From assembly GCA_903813345.2 (NCBI GenBank), contig CAIIXF020000011.1, positions 13,623,754-13,687,753 of the forward strand: DNA of 64,000 nucleotides, given 5' to 3'. Source of the DNA: Owenia fusiformis (taxonomy: Eukaryota; Annelida; Polychaeta; Sabellida; Oweniidae). Made by a program: the position numbers and the translations under genes. The notes beneath the pieces were generated by a model. It saw nothing but the letters and a program-made list of their open reading frames with translations, was not told where the DNA came from and ran no database searches. Below, in pieces: positions 45,701-60,700 of the stretch; position 1 is the stretch's first letter, and every line of letters begins with the position of its first letter.

Positions 45701-48700
45701 CAATGTCATATCTCCATTACATTGGGTCAAAATTTGATGTCAAAATTGATTAATTTCATGAAATTTAACAAAAATGGCAGATCCCATGTTAAACAAATGG
45801 GGAATGGTGGCTTAGGGGCAACTCAGATTTTGGAATATCTATTCAGTAAAACATTTATTAAAAATACTTTCTAGGTAGAAAATTGAATGATTTTACATTT
45901 TACATGCTAAATGTCTCGCTTATGTTGTTAAAATTAGCGATACGGAGCGTTAAAGTAATTTTGACTACCTCACTGAACCACCTGAGTTATTTCAATTAGC
46001 GGATCATTAAAAAATTATTGAATTTGAAACCATTAACTTTTGTAAAGCCTGGACAATTAAATCATATTTTGTCGAATGGACAATTTAGCAAATTAATTAG
46101 CTCTCACAATTTCAATTTTGAGAGAAATCGGATGGATGGATCGTTCCTCATATGACTTATGGCAACCCAACCATTCCCCATTTGTTTAACATGGGATCAT
46201 GGATCTTGTTTTTGGGCAACTGGGGCACATTTTGAGGTTTCCAGTATGAACTTTCTTTTTCGTATACATGTCTGTAGGTTAAGGTCAATGTGTTTTCAGG
46301 TAAACTGTTTTTCATAGATCTAGATGCTTAAAGCATGGTTTTGGGAAGTCCTACTTGTAGGTGATTTACGATATTCACCAGGTTATGAAGGTGAATTTCA
46401 TATCATCATGGTTTTCCACATGTGTCTTGTATGTATCACGCGATCTGATTGGTTGCGATCTGATTAGGGTGTTATCTCAGGCTTATCTGACTGTCAAAAC
46501 TGGATAATCATGATAAAGATGCATATTTGTTTTTTATCAATATTTTTTTCGGAAATTACCTTCATGACCTCTTGATCCAAGACATAAATGCAGTAGAAAT
46601 TTTTTTTTAAAGATGGCAGCGAAATTTGATTTTTTGGGCATTTCCGATAAATTCTCAGTTGGCCTTTTTAGCTCACATGGTGAGCTTTTGCAATCGCTCA
46701 CTTGTCCGTCTGTCTGTCCGTCCGTCTGTCTGTCCGTCAACAATAGTGGCACGTTTTAAAGCCTCTGTCGATAGGATTCCTGTTTTAAGTTATTTCTGTT
46801 CAACATCAATACAGAAAACTCTCCTATGACTCCTGGTTCAAAAGCTCGCCTATTTTCAAAATGGCCGCCATTTTTGTCTCGCGAAATTCACTTTTGACTG
46901 GCACATTTTAAAACCTCTGTCGATAGGATTCCTGTTCAAAGTTATTTCTGTTCAACATCAATACAGAAAACTCCCCTATGACTCCTGGTTCAAAAGCTCG
47001 CCTATTTTCAAAATGGCCGCCATTTTTGTCTCGCGAAATTCACTTTTGACCCATTTCCTAGCTTTACAAATAATTTCAGGTGTCCTACATTGTAAAAATC
47101 TGTGTCAATGTAAAGAGTAGATATATGAAATAATTTTGTTACAAAAAATCAGCGAAAAATTATATCTATTTTTTTATTTTCAGCCATTTTAGTTAACATT
47201 GATTTGTCCATCTGACTTGTGAAATCCACTTTTCCGTCAACAACAGTTGCACGTTTTAAAACCTCAATCGATAGGATTCCTGTTTTAAGTTATTTCTGTT
47301 CAACATCAATACAGAAAACTCCCCTATGACTCCTGGCTCAAAAGCTCACCTATTTTCAAAATGGCCGCCATTTTTGTCTCGCGAAATTCACTTTTGACCC
47401 ATTTCCTAGCTTTACAAATAATTTCAGCTGTCCTGCATTGTAAAAAGCCATGTCACTCTAAAGAGTAGTTGTATAAAATAATTTTGTTACAAAAATTCGG
47501 CAAAATATTATATCAGTTTTTTTATTTTCAGCCATTCTAGTTAACATTGATTCGTCCATCTGTCTCTCAGTCAGTCCAAAAAAGTGGCAAGTTTTAAACC
47601 TCTGTCAACACTTTTTAAATCCTCTGTAGATAGGATTCCCGATTTAAAATAATTTTGTTCAACATCAATAAAGAAAAAAACCTGTGACTCCTGCTTCAAA
47701 ATCTCGCCTAATTTCAAAATGGCCACCATTTTTGTCTCGGGAAATTCACTTTTGGCCCATTTCCTAGCTTTACAAATAAGTTCAGGTGTCCTGCATTGTA
47801 AAAAGCCATGTCTTTGTAAAGAGTAGTTGTATGAAATAATTTTGTCATAAAAAATCTGCAAAAAATTATACCCGTCTTTTTTATTTTCACCTTTGAGCAA
47901 CACCATGTGAGCCCAGTACCCACGGTACTAATTTTTTATTTTTTATCCTTACATCTTGTCTGGAAAGTTGTCTATGTATTTCCATGCAAACTGATGCCTG
48001 AAAATTGACAATGATTACTTTATTACCTTATAATAATTCAGGCCTGTCTAGCCATGGGGGTTCAATGTGTTCGAGCGAACACCCCCCCCCCCTGGCCCAA
48101 ATTTCTTTCAAAATCATGCAGTTCACCATTCTGAGCATTTTTTGAGTGATTTTTGCCATTTTTGGACCAAAATTGTTCTCCCTGGAATTTTTCAAAAAGT
48201 GAAACCCCCCTTTGCAAATCCTGTCTACGGGCCTGTAATTTATATTATAACATAGTACACAGTCATCACAATATTGCCAAACTTGTGTATTAATCCTTAG
48301 TTAGATTGGTTTCTTAGTTTGTACATAGACTTCATGGTTTGACACTATTGTCAATAAAAGAAATATAATCCATCTTGAAGATTCTATTCAATGGTGTGGA
48401 ATTGAGCACTCTGTGACTTGACTATGTTTAGTTAAGTTGCATTGTGCTGCTTCAGCCTGTACCATTCAAAACACTTATCATTATGGGTTAATCTGCTCAT
48501 TTTTTGCTTTACAGAGAAATCACCTTAAAATCTGTTTCCCCAAACTTTATATTTCAATACCTTTTGGTGCAGTAGTAAAGTTTAATCTTAATGTGCTATT
48601 TGTTTATATTCAAACAGCAGCCTTCCCTGTCAAAGATTATGCATACGTGTATATTATTTTATGGTTAGTCTAAAAGGAATGAGTTTGAAGTAATGCACAA

Positions 48701-51700
48701 AAGTGTTTTTGTCTTCTGAGCACTCTGATTGTTTCCATACTCCAGGGCAATGTTAAGACATTTTCCTAGAGACATTGGCCATTGTCCAGACATAAGGACA
48801 TTGCCAATCTTTCAATATTTACCTTTTCAAGAAGTGATTTCTATGCATTTTTATACAGGGTGTCAAAAAACAATGGCACCCCCCCCCTCTACAGCAAAAA
48901 CTCCTTTGTTATAAGGTGAATCATATCACATTTGAAAGGAATGTAGGAAATAGTCCAGATCTCAACTGTGTTGAACATAAAGGGTTCAGAGGTTAGAGGG
49001 ATTGATTGACAGAGATCCTCTTGAAAACAGATATAGTCAGGATGTAACAATTGGTTGTAAATCTAAAAAAAACTCAATCACAGACTTGATATCCCAACCT
49101 TCTTCTGAGAGTCAAAGAATATCAATTTGTATCACAATTAATGAAGAATATTGGCATCAAAGACATTGCATATAAGTATGCCAGAATTGAAACAATTTCA
49201 AGAGCAAATACTAAATGAATAATTTATTCAAAAAGTTTGAAACATATATCCTCCAAAACATTGCTTACTTTCTTTGAATAGATATTGAATGATATTTCTT
49301 GATGAGTCAATCTCTATTTATCTGGGTAAGGCCATAAGAAGTAGATTCTTTGTTTTGCGTCCCCTTGCTTGCACCATTTTGAGTAAATCAGAAAAAACAA
49401 ACACATCCAAATAGCAATCACAAGGGTTTGAAAGTACCATTGTATTTTGTTCAATCAGAATCAGATGAAATTGCGGATAATTTGATGTGCATCAAAATTG
49501 ACAGTGTTATTGATTACTTTGGCATACATTGTGTATTGTTTTTATTTTTTACCCTTGAATAATATGTTTAAATATAATGTATAAAATGTATAGATATGTG
49601 TTTGTAATCACTGCAAAATGGTATGTCATCCCTTTTTATGCCCATGAAATATATACATTTCTCAGCAAAAAAAAGCTTGTGTTTTTTCTTGAGTTTGTGT
49701 TTGTTTTCCTTGTACCATTGCATGATATGGATTTGTCCAGGATGCAAAACAAAGCATCTACTTCTTATGGCCTAATCAAGGGATTTCAGTTACTCAAAGT
49801 AACTGAGCAACCAATTTTGAAACTTCAATTGTGTTGTTGGAGTTGTATATATTTCTGCAAAATTCATGTTGATGGTTTCAATTTTATAATCTGTATATAT
49901 GACCCTGATGATGAACAGTCAGAATCAATAAAAAAATTCAAACCATAAACTGTGCTCAATGTGAAAATTAAAAGTGAAGCGACTTTTTCTGATATTTCCT
50001 TCATCAAATGGCAGTCATCCTGATTTTGCCCCTTCAAATTAAACTGGCGGGAAATTCACAAGTTTGAAAAAAATTTAAAAACCTAAAAGATATCTCAAAA
50101 AATTCTTCATGTGATACATGTTGCCATTGGTGTTTTTTGTATGAAAACTCAGGAAAAAGTGCATATACTTATCAAATATAACTAGGACAGTCATAAAAAG
50201 AATATTTCACAAACATTTTAGTGAGGAACCAAAAGGCCATATATCCTAACTTATCCTTTAGTGCTTCGATCAATGCAAAAATGGTTAGATTGTTCAAAAA
50301 TGAAGATGAAAATATTTCATGTTGTAATCTATTTATAACATTAACAAGTACTCAAATGACTAGAAAATAAACCTTGAAAAAGATGCTCACATTTTAATGC
50401 ATTTTCTTAAACTGAAACCTGATGGTTGGGATAACCTTTCAGTTATCTTTTATTTTATTTTCCAGGAGGTGTACACTGACCAAGGTGTGTTCAGCTATGA
50501 GAAGTTGTGTATTTGTACAGGGGGTGTACCAAAACTATTAGCCCCACAAAACCCCCATGTGATTGGCATACGCGATACAGAGAGTGTGAAGGTATAAGTA
50601 AAAACTTTTCTTCTTATCTTTGTATTATTAATTCCCAATATAAAAGACTGTCAATGCCACATTAGTGCTATTCTTCCACCCATTTTTGTGACCAGGATTC
50701 AGCATTCTGGAATCTGTAATGATTGTTACACTTTTGTAACGGCAATCAGGTGATGAAATTTTGTTTATGCCTTATTGATTATGCATTAAAGATAGTATAA
50801 TAGATTTAACATATTTACCAAAATCTAATTTAAAGGGTATTCAAACATGACAATTCTCTAGTTTCTCAACCAATCAGAATGCAGCATAGCTGTTCTCTAG
50901 TTCTCCATAAATGCACACCTGTGCGTTCTGCACATCCGGGAATCTGCATTGTATTGTGATGTCACATCCAGGACTCTGTCTGGGAATGGCCACTAACAAA
51001 TTTTGATGAGAGAATGATAAAAAATTAAACTATATTTTCTTCATTTTTTGTTTGAATCGTAATAAATAATGATTGTCCATTCAATATGATGAAATGTCCA
51101 CACTCTGTACAGAATGTCAGTACAAATGCACTCACCTTTGGTCCATGCTTTGTACGACTTGTGCTGAATTTCACCATTATTTAATGATACGATTGAGCAT
51201 GCAGTATAAGTCAATAGAAGATGAGCAATATATCTGAAACTTGTTTCAGGAACTACAAAATCGCTTGGCAAATGCCCAAAGGATCTTGGTGGTTGGGAAT
51301 GGTGGCATAGCAACAGAAATAGTGTAGGTTTAGAAAATTAGATGCACATGTATATCCTTTCCTTAAATTAAAGTAAAGAGCACAAAATGATTGTTTGTGG
51401 GAAATGTACACCATAAAAAGTCCCCATACTCCTATTAGACTGAAAACTTGACAAATACAGCATGTTGGCCCATAACCAGTTTTTGCCAAGAGGATTCATT
51501 TTCAAAACAATCTAGGGAGGTCAACATTTAACAATGTTGGCCCAAAATCAAATGTAAATGCTCAGAATAATTTGAAAAACTGTATGATTTTGAAAGATTA
51601 TTTGCTGGGAGGGGGTTTCAAATATACAATATGCAAGACAAATGTTCAATGTTGCACTCTCAAGACATTACATTAGGAAGTTTTCATAAGTATACACAAA

Positions 51701-54700
51701 GGCAAAGACAGTTGCAATGGTTTATTATTAGCTCACATGGTGAGCTTTTGCAATCGCTCACTTGTCCGTCTGTCTGTCCGTCCGTCCATCCGTCTGTCTG
51801 TCCGTCTGTCTGTCCGTCCGTCAACAATAGTGGCACGTTTTAAAACCTCTGTCGATAGGATTCCTGTTTTAAGTTATTTCTGTTCAACATCAATACAGAA
51901 AACTCCCCTATGACTCCTGGTTCAAAAGCTCGCCTATTTTCAAAATGGCCGCCATTTTTGTCTCGCGAAATTCACTTTTGACCCATTTCCTAGCTTTACA
52001 AATAATTTCAGGTGTCCTACATTGTAAAAATCTGTGTCAATGTAAAGAGTAGATATATGAAATAATTTTGTTACAAAAAATCAGCGAAAAATTATATCTA
52101 TTTTTTTGTTTTCAGCCATTTTAGTTAACATTGATTTGTCCATCTGACTTGTGAAATCCATTTTCCGTCAACAACAGTGGCATGTTTTAAAACCTCTGTC
52201 GATAGGATTCCTGTTTTAAGTTATTTCTGTTCAACATCAATACAGAAAACTCCCCTATGACTCCTGGCTCAAAAGCTCGCCTATTTTCAAAATGGCCGCC
52301 ATTTTTGTCTCGCGAAATTCACTTTTGACCTATTTCCTAGCTTTACAAATAATTTCAAGTGTCCTACATTGTAAAAATCCATGTCAATGTAAAGAGTAGA
52401 TGTATGAAATAATTTTGTTACGAAAAATCAGCAAAAAATGATATCCATTTTTTTTATTTTCAGCCATTTTAGTTAACATTGATTTGTCCATCTGTCTCGC
52501 AAAATCCACTTTTGGACCATTTGCCTTAAACCCTCTGTCAATAGGATTCCTGTTTTAAGTTAATTTTGTTCAACATCAATACAAAAAACTCTCCTATGAC
52601 TCTTGGTTCAAAACCTCGCTTATTTTCAAAATGGTCACCATTCTTGTCTCGCGAAATTCACTTTTGGCCCATTTCCTAGCTTTACAAATAATTTCAGCTG
52701 TCCTGCATTGTAAAAAGCCATGTCACTGTAAAGAGTAGTTGTATGAAATAATTTTGTTACAAAAATTCGGCAAAATATTATATCAGTTTTTTTATTTCCA
52801 GCCATTTTAGTTAACATTGATTCGTCCATCTGTCTCTCAGTCAGTCCAAAAAAGTGGCAAGTTTTAAACCTCTGTCAACACTTTTTAAATCCTCTGTAGA
52901 TAGGATTCCCGATTTAAAATAATTTTGTTCAACATCAATAAAGAAAAAAAACCTGTGACTCCTGCTTCAAAATCTCGCCTAATTTCAAAATGGCCACCAT
53001 TTCTATCTCGGGAAATTCACTTTTGGCCCATTTCCTAGCTTTACAAATAAGTTCAGGTGCCCTGCATTGTAAAAAGCCATGTCTTTGTAAAGAGTAGTTG
53101 TATGAAATAATTTTGTCACAAAAAATCTGCAAAAATTATACCCGTCTTTTTTATTTTCACTTTTGAGCAACACCATGTGAGCCCAGTACCCACGGTACTA
53201 ATTTTTGACTTACAATCCATCCTAATATGAAATCTCACCAATGATACATTTGTATTTCAGCTATGAAATAGAAGGATGTGACATAATTTGGGCAGTAAAG
53301 GATGATTCTATAACAAGCACATTTGTTGACTGTGGTGCTGCTCAATTTTTCCTACCTCAACTGAAGAATGACAAAAGTACAGAGTCAGGTGGTCCAATGA
53401 AGAGATTGAAATACACTACAGCAGGTATGTAGGTGTTGAAATATGAAATACCTGTTCCTGGAAAGTTTTTGTACAGGTTGAAATATTATGAAATAAAATG
53501 TTTTAAAGCTGCATTTGAATTCCATGTATGCAAATAACATGCACTACAGTATGTATGTTATGAATCAAGTCGGAGTAAACATCAACTTATTATGTCACAA
53601 CTAGAAGTGGTGACATATTGTTATGGTCTCAAACTTTGTTGTGGATGGTGTTTGGCAGTTGGCATTGGCAGTTGGTGTTCGGTGGTTGGTGTCTAACAAA
53701 TGGTGATATTTTGCATGTTTATGCCTTGCGGCTGTTTCAAAGGGCAAAATCAATTAAAACTACCAGAAAAGGTTTTGAAAATTACAATTTATTTGTTCCA
53801 AAATTCCTCAGAAAAACAGTTGGATTTTTAGAGCACTATAGCTAGTGACTTAGATATGCTTGTCAACACTTGGAATATGCCACAGCTGGTATGTTAAGTA
53901 CTGTAAAACGTTTAAAGTTCATTTTCACCAATTATAGAAAACTAATATTTGGACAATATATTCATTATACATGAATTGTGATGTACTGCATACGTTTAAA
54001 CTCTTCACATTTCAGAAACCCCTGGTGTTAGTAGTTCTACCAAAGGATCACATGGGGGCGCTCTAGGACCAGATTGGCATTCAGGGATAGATATGAAAGG
54101 CCAAACAAAGGTAGATGGATAGTCAGTGTCAATGTTAATTGAATAACAACCTAATCATGTTTGTTCAACTATTATATTATTATGTCACCACCAGGAGTGG
54201 TGACATATTGTTATGGTCTCCATTTTTTGTTACAGCAGGCGGTGGGTGGCAAGATGTTTGGCATCTGTAACAAATTCTTTTAACTTTCAATAACTTAAAG
54301 GGTGACACACATTGTTCAGCAAAATCATCTACAAGTTCTCAGAAGTTCAAATCTGACTTTAGATTTAATACCTTCAATGACCTTCTCAAGTTAGAAAAAG
54401 GTCAAAATGGTAGTTTTTCAACTTGCCTTTTAAATTGACCAATTTTTTTTCAAAATTATCAAAACTTGCTTCAAATTGACCAGTTATTTTCAAAATCATC
54501 TACAAGTTCTCAGATGTTCAAATCCGGCTGAAAGATTGAACTAATAATATTGTGAGCAATAGGTGGTGACATTTTGTCATGTTAGTGGTCTAAGTTCTGA
54601 ATTTATTTTATTCCTGATCAGTACAAAGCTAAACTTTATTTGCCCAGTTATTAATAATATACATATGATACATATTATATCAATCAGAATGATAAAATAT

Positions 54701-57700
54701 CATTGCATAATATATTTTAGAAATCCCACAACATTCATGTGGAATACAAAGTTGAAGTTAAAGCAATTTATACTGCTGAGGAAATGAGAGAGTCAGGAAA
54801 AACTGCTGATGTCGTGCCAAATCTTACTGAACACAGTGATCTCCTGAAATCTCCTGGAGGAGATAAAACACTCTTAAATCATAGTAAGCACCCATACAAG
54901 GCAATTTGATTGACTTAATTTGGTTTCTTATATGTTAAGAAAGTGTGACCAGGTAAGAGGCAGAATTGGAGGATGGTTGACTTCTTAAAGGAACTTTCCT
55001 TGCCAGACTATTTCTCTCCTGATATGGTAGCTACAATCATATATATACTTTACATATTTAGCAAAACACGGGAAAATGTTTTCATATGGTCAATATTGAT
55101 CATTTAAAAATGTAGTACTCATTCCCAGTAAGCTGCCATCTTTTCAGATTTCTTTCAGGAAGTGATGTCATCGACTCTCACCTGTTATGACCTTGTCTAT
55201 TACAGTATAGGAAAGAAGTACAAAATCACTTCTAAACAAGAAGCCCCTATCTTCTGTGTAAAAATATTTTCAGGAGTTGTCAACTTAGAACTAAAGAGAT
55301 CATCAAAAGGATTTTAATCATAGACCAAATTGAAAAAAATATTCAGCTGGTTTAGTAATTCTAATAGCTCCTTACCTATGTTATATGAAAAGTTGAGAGT
55401 CGATGACATCACTTCCTGAGTGAAATTTTAAAAGATGGCAGCCTACTGGAATTGAGCACTACATCTTTTAGTGATCAATATTGACCATTTCAAAACATTT
55501 TTCTGTTTTTTGATAAACTTGCAAAGTATGTATATGATTATAGCTACCACATTAGGAGAGAGATGGTCTGGCAAGGAAAACCCCTTTAAGAAAAAATACA
55601 TGTATATTCTAAATTAGGACATCTGACTTGAGGAAGTATCTTGAAAACAAAAATATTCTATGTTTTGATTGCATTCAAAACTCTATTTGAAACCCTTCAT
55701 TGGTTCTCATATCTTTCTGATACTCACTGCATCTTTCTTGGACTCTCTTTACAAGCAGAGATGGAAAATACATGGCTCTGTAGACTAAAATCATGAAGAT
55801 TTTAGCATGAATGTATATTTACCCAAATTATAATCAAATCACATAAAATAATGTTTCTCTTTTATTATAATCTGGCAATTAGTACTCAGACAAGTAAAGT
55901 TATTCTTTGCATTTTATTATTTTCTTAAAGATTCAAATTTCATTTTTTTCATTTTTCCAATCTTTTATCCAAATCACAGAATTCACCCACTTTTTTCTTT
56001 ATATCATTTCTAATTTAGCTTGAAATTGAAATTGCACATTGTTATGATATTTTATGATGTCATTTTCAACTGTTATGTATTCATTCATCAATTCCTATAT
56101 CCTCTTTGTTAAAGGTTGGGCTGTATATGCTGAATTGACCAATGGCAAGATATATGGATGTGATTTCATCATTAGTGCCACGGGTGTTACTCCCTGTCCA
56201 CCCACTTGCCTTGATGAAAACCAGGTAATACTGTGATATATATTCTCAGTTCATATTTTATGTCACCACCACACTCGTTGAACAGAATGTCAGTACAAAT
56301 GCACTCACCTTCAGTTAAATGTGCATATATCCCATACCCAATAACATGTTTTAGTTTCTATGCCTATAAATGCTTTAAATCTGTAATGTTAATTTAAATG
56401 TCCGGAAGAACCATATATATTATTATTATACCATTCAATTACTGACAATATACAAATTGTGACTGCCATTGAGGGCAATAGTGTAAATTATTTCCCCGAG
56501 GGAATATCCTCTACAATGTACTATTCCTGAAGCCGCAGGCTGAGGGAATAGTACATTGTAGAGGATATTCCCAAGGGGAAATCATTTACACTATTGCTCG
56601 AAATTAGGCAGTCACTATTTGTTTTATTATATACCCTATACTGACTCTTGTCCCGTTTCCTCTGCGAAGGCCAAAAAGGCTTAGAAAGCCCCCTCCCCGG
56701 GTCCATTGTTAGCATTATAAGCTGTGACGTCATCAGATGCTCAACATAAATTTTTGCCTCTGAGACTCTCACTTGACAAATTCAATCGCGTTTAACACGC
56801 GGAATAGATTATCATAACACTTGAAATTACACAGACGTATTGAGCTTAGGGAACTTTATACACGTTGCTTATATTGTATCGTTCACGCACGTCTGTCATG
56901 GTGAACGGAGTTGATTTGTGTTTGTGCTCATCCTCCATTTTTCTGTTTTTCTTCTGCGCAGTGATGATGCGCAGACGTTTCCAAGGGTAATAGAAGTTGC
57001 AATCGTGACGTCAGCGGGCAATAGTTCAAATGTATATTCCCGCTGACGTCACATTTGAGGGAATATAACTTTCCGAGGGAAATAGTAAATCTATTTCGGA
57101 ACACGTGACTAGGTATTGACCAATCAGGATTAGTGTTACATATTGGGTATATAATAATATGCAATATCATAACAAGGCATTAACAATGTTAACATGCAAA
57201 ATGTCACCACCTGCCATTTGTTAAAAATTGGAGACAATATGTCACAACTTGTGGTGGTGCCATAACAATATTACACATAGATTGAAAATTGTTTTAGAAT
57301 ACTACTTGGAGCAGTATGAGTAGTCATTATAGAATTTCTGGTCCAATTGTGCCATGCCCCCTTTATCCTATTTTCAGGGGGTAGGGCACTCCAAAGGCAT
57401 ATTAAAAATATAAAATAGCATCCAATAATTCTAATCATTATATTACAATGTCATACATAGAGCTTACACATAATTTAAGCATACTACTTGGAGCACCATC
57501 ACTGCTCATTTTGTCTCTGAATCTGCAAAAATGAAATAGGTGAGACTAAAAAATGAACGAAATTGTGCTTATTTATTCTTATAAATTATGTTTTCTCCTA
57601 AACCATTCAACACATCTCCCTATAATTTTAAGATACACTTTAACCACTGTACTAGTGACATATTATGTAGAAATCAGTACTATAGCAAATATTTGATTGA

Positions 57701-60700
57701 TGTTATAGAATGATAATGTATTACCCCCCCCCCCCCTAAAATATTACTCTAGGGGGTAAGAAATGCTCTAAACTCTTCGTCCACAAAAAAAGACATTGAT
57801 GAATTGATGTAGAATTACGTCATCTTTCAGAAAAATTATCACATACAAGTGGCCCTCCGACTTCCCAAAACCCTTGTCATATCTTTACCTAATATACATT
57901 GTATTTGTGCTCTGCTGTATTAAGAGTAATTCAAATAAATAAATAGATAAAATAAGAAGATAAAAAATAGCAAAAATGGTAAAGCTGTATTATCTTTTTA
58001 GCAAATTAACCTTCAATATATGTTTAATGCATTTCAAGTCCTAGAAATCTAATCACACTTTTAATAAATTATTTGTTCCTAGGAAACTTTAAAGTTATTG
58101 AAGTTAAAAGCACTTAATGATCAGATATTTTGTGCATTATATCAAATGACTGACACAGTGTATGTCAAATTTTTCCACGATAACATGTAACTTAATTTTA
58201 CTGGGTCCAAAAGAGGTTAAAGCTTCTCCATGGACCTCTACAACTAATGTCAGTCTCTTACTCTAAAAATGTTGTTTTTATATCAACATGTATCATTCAA
58301 AGTCATAAGTTTATTCATACAACAAAATATGTCTCACCAAGTACAAGCTAACATTTGTATGATAATCAGACTATGGCCTTTCGGTTTGTTAAAACTAATG
58401 GAATTACAGTCATACCGGGAGTCATACAAATACCATTTTAATAAAAACCTGCAAGATACTGAACATATCAATGTAATGATACACATCAAGTCCAAGAAGT
58501 TAAATGGTTTTATTAATTACACACTCAATAAACATCTTATTTAAAATCTCTCGAATTTAGTACTCAGTTACTTGATAGTATATAACAGCAACTTTCTATC
58601 AAGTATAATTCACTCAACAATTTAGATATCACACAGAAGAAAAAGTTATGCAACATTATTTGGATGTTAATGGGAGAGAACATATATATTTGACACCCTG
58701 TATATACATTTTATTTGTAATCAAAAACAATTCGAATAAATAAAGGAGAATATTTATGGGTCCAAAAGAGGTGAAAACTTCTGTAGTGGACCTACACACA
58801 GATGGTGGTGTCAGTGTCAGTGTGACATTAACCTCAATGACATTTTATTTTCAGCTTGAACTAGCTTCTGATGGTGGTGTCAAGGTGGATGATAACATGA
58901 GGACAAACCTAACCAACATCTATGCGGCTGGAGACATTTGCACTGCATCATGGAAGCCCTCAAAACACTGGCATCAAGTATGTAATTTTTATTTGTTTGT
59001 ATTAGTTATTCCGTTGAATGTCTATGATTCTAAATGAATTCCTCCATTTTACATCAGGGGATTTTACATATTTTTGGACTTGTTTTGAGTATTGTTTATT
59101 TTACACAAACCACACTTCTGACGAAGTGGTGCTATATTGAGGATAAGTACACGTCTTGAAATTGACCTTATTATTTTTGTGATATGTGATAGCAATTGTG
59201 ATATGGATAGCAATTTGTCTATTTAAATGTGCGTAGTACACATTCTTGTCATGAAATAAGTCAGACTGGTAGGAAATTGAATGATGGACAGATGTGTTTA
59301 ATATCACTTGGACGAAGATATGAGGAAAAGGCAGTGTTTCCATCAAAATATGTCACTAGCACTCATGGAAGAAAGAGTTCTTTGTCACAGACATAGAAGT
59401 TAAATGCTGATTCCAAGTTTTGATAGCATGTTCTTTATATTCACACTAAAGTTCAATATTTGCTTTTAAACTGAAATTCAGATGTCAAAATCATTTTTTA
59501 AATTAAAATCGTGAATCTGGATTCTTGAATTGAACTTTGTTGAACTTCACCAATCTAGTTTTAAATTGCAGTAAATGTAAAATGATGTAAAGGATGTTGG
59601 TTAGACTGTATGAAGGTAATTGTACCATTGTAATAGATGAATAAAATATTTATATTTTAGATGAGACTGTGGTCACAAGCTAGACAGATGGGGGCCTATG
59701 CTGCACAATGTATGACTGCTCATAGCAAAGGAGAAGAAATGACTCTAGATTTCTGCTTTGAAATGTTTGCTCATTCCACCAAGTTCTTCAACTATAAAGT
59801 AGGTATATATATGTATGTCATATAAATGTAGAGCAGAATGGTTTCAAACTATATAAGGAAACATAAAGGGAAACAATATACTTACTGTAACAGTATATTG
59901 TTTTACACTAATAAAACCATGGTTGTAAAATGTGTGGGTATATATGGTGTCGGCACTGAATTGAAAGAAAATAACATTACATTTGGTCTACAATTTAGTA
60001 TTCCTATAAAAGTGCTAATGATGCTTATCCACAGACAAATACAACAAATGTACAAATGCAAGTCTCGCGGGAATTCTTAATGAGAAAGGGTGTGAATGTT
60101 GGGAATTATATTTGAGGATACATCTAAAATAATTGTGAGTAATTGGCTGCCATTTTCAGTGGCTATCTGATGTGTGACATTTACCAACAATAACTTCTCA
60201 AGACAGAATGGGCTTTAAATGAGCAATATTTTTATAACCAATATGTTTCTGTCATTTAACATCTGTTTAGTATCAAATGTCAACATAGCGCATTGAAATG
60301 CGTGATAGAATAGGGAACATACTCAGGCCTGTAGCTGGCTAATGCCAAGGGGGTTCACCTTTCAGGGGGTTTACAACTTAGGTCCTAAATCACTTGAAAA
60401 GTGCTCAGTATGGTGAAAAACTGCATGATTCTGAAAGAATCAACTCTCCAAATCCTCCCCCTTGACTCTAAATGTGCGTCCTTTTAGAGACAAAGTTAAC
60501 ATGATAAAGGGGTAATAATGCGTTTAGCAGAGGCCCTCCACAATTAATGTAATGCATTTAAGTTCAAGTAATATGCAATTAAAAATTTTAACATACAGTA
60601 GTACTTATGAAAAACTTGCAACCAATAGCAAAAACCTAATTCTTTGCATTGGTGTCTAATCTCATTACTAATATTCTAATGTAACATTTTGAATTGTGCA

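Noticed and set aside
47571-47906. 111-codon minus-strand ORF, with similar ones at 52635 and 52935
   Set aside because: Repeated in both copies of a non-coding tandem-repeat element; residues such as [10 protein letters not shown] arise from the repeat unit.
49577-49948. 123-codon plus-strand ORF
   Set aside because: Overlaps the right arm of a fold-back in PYROXD1 intron 3 and has no recognisable domain or splice context.
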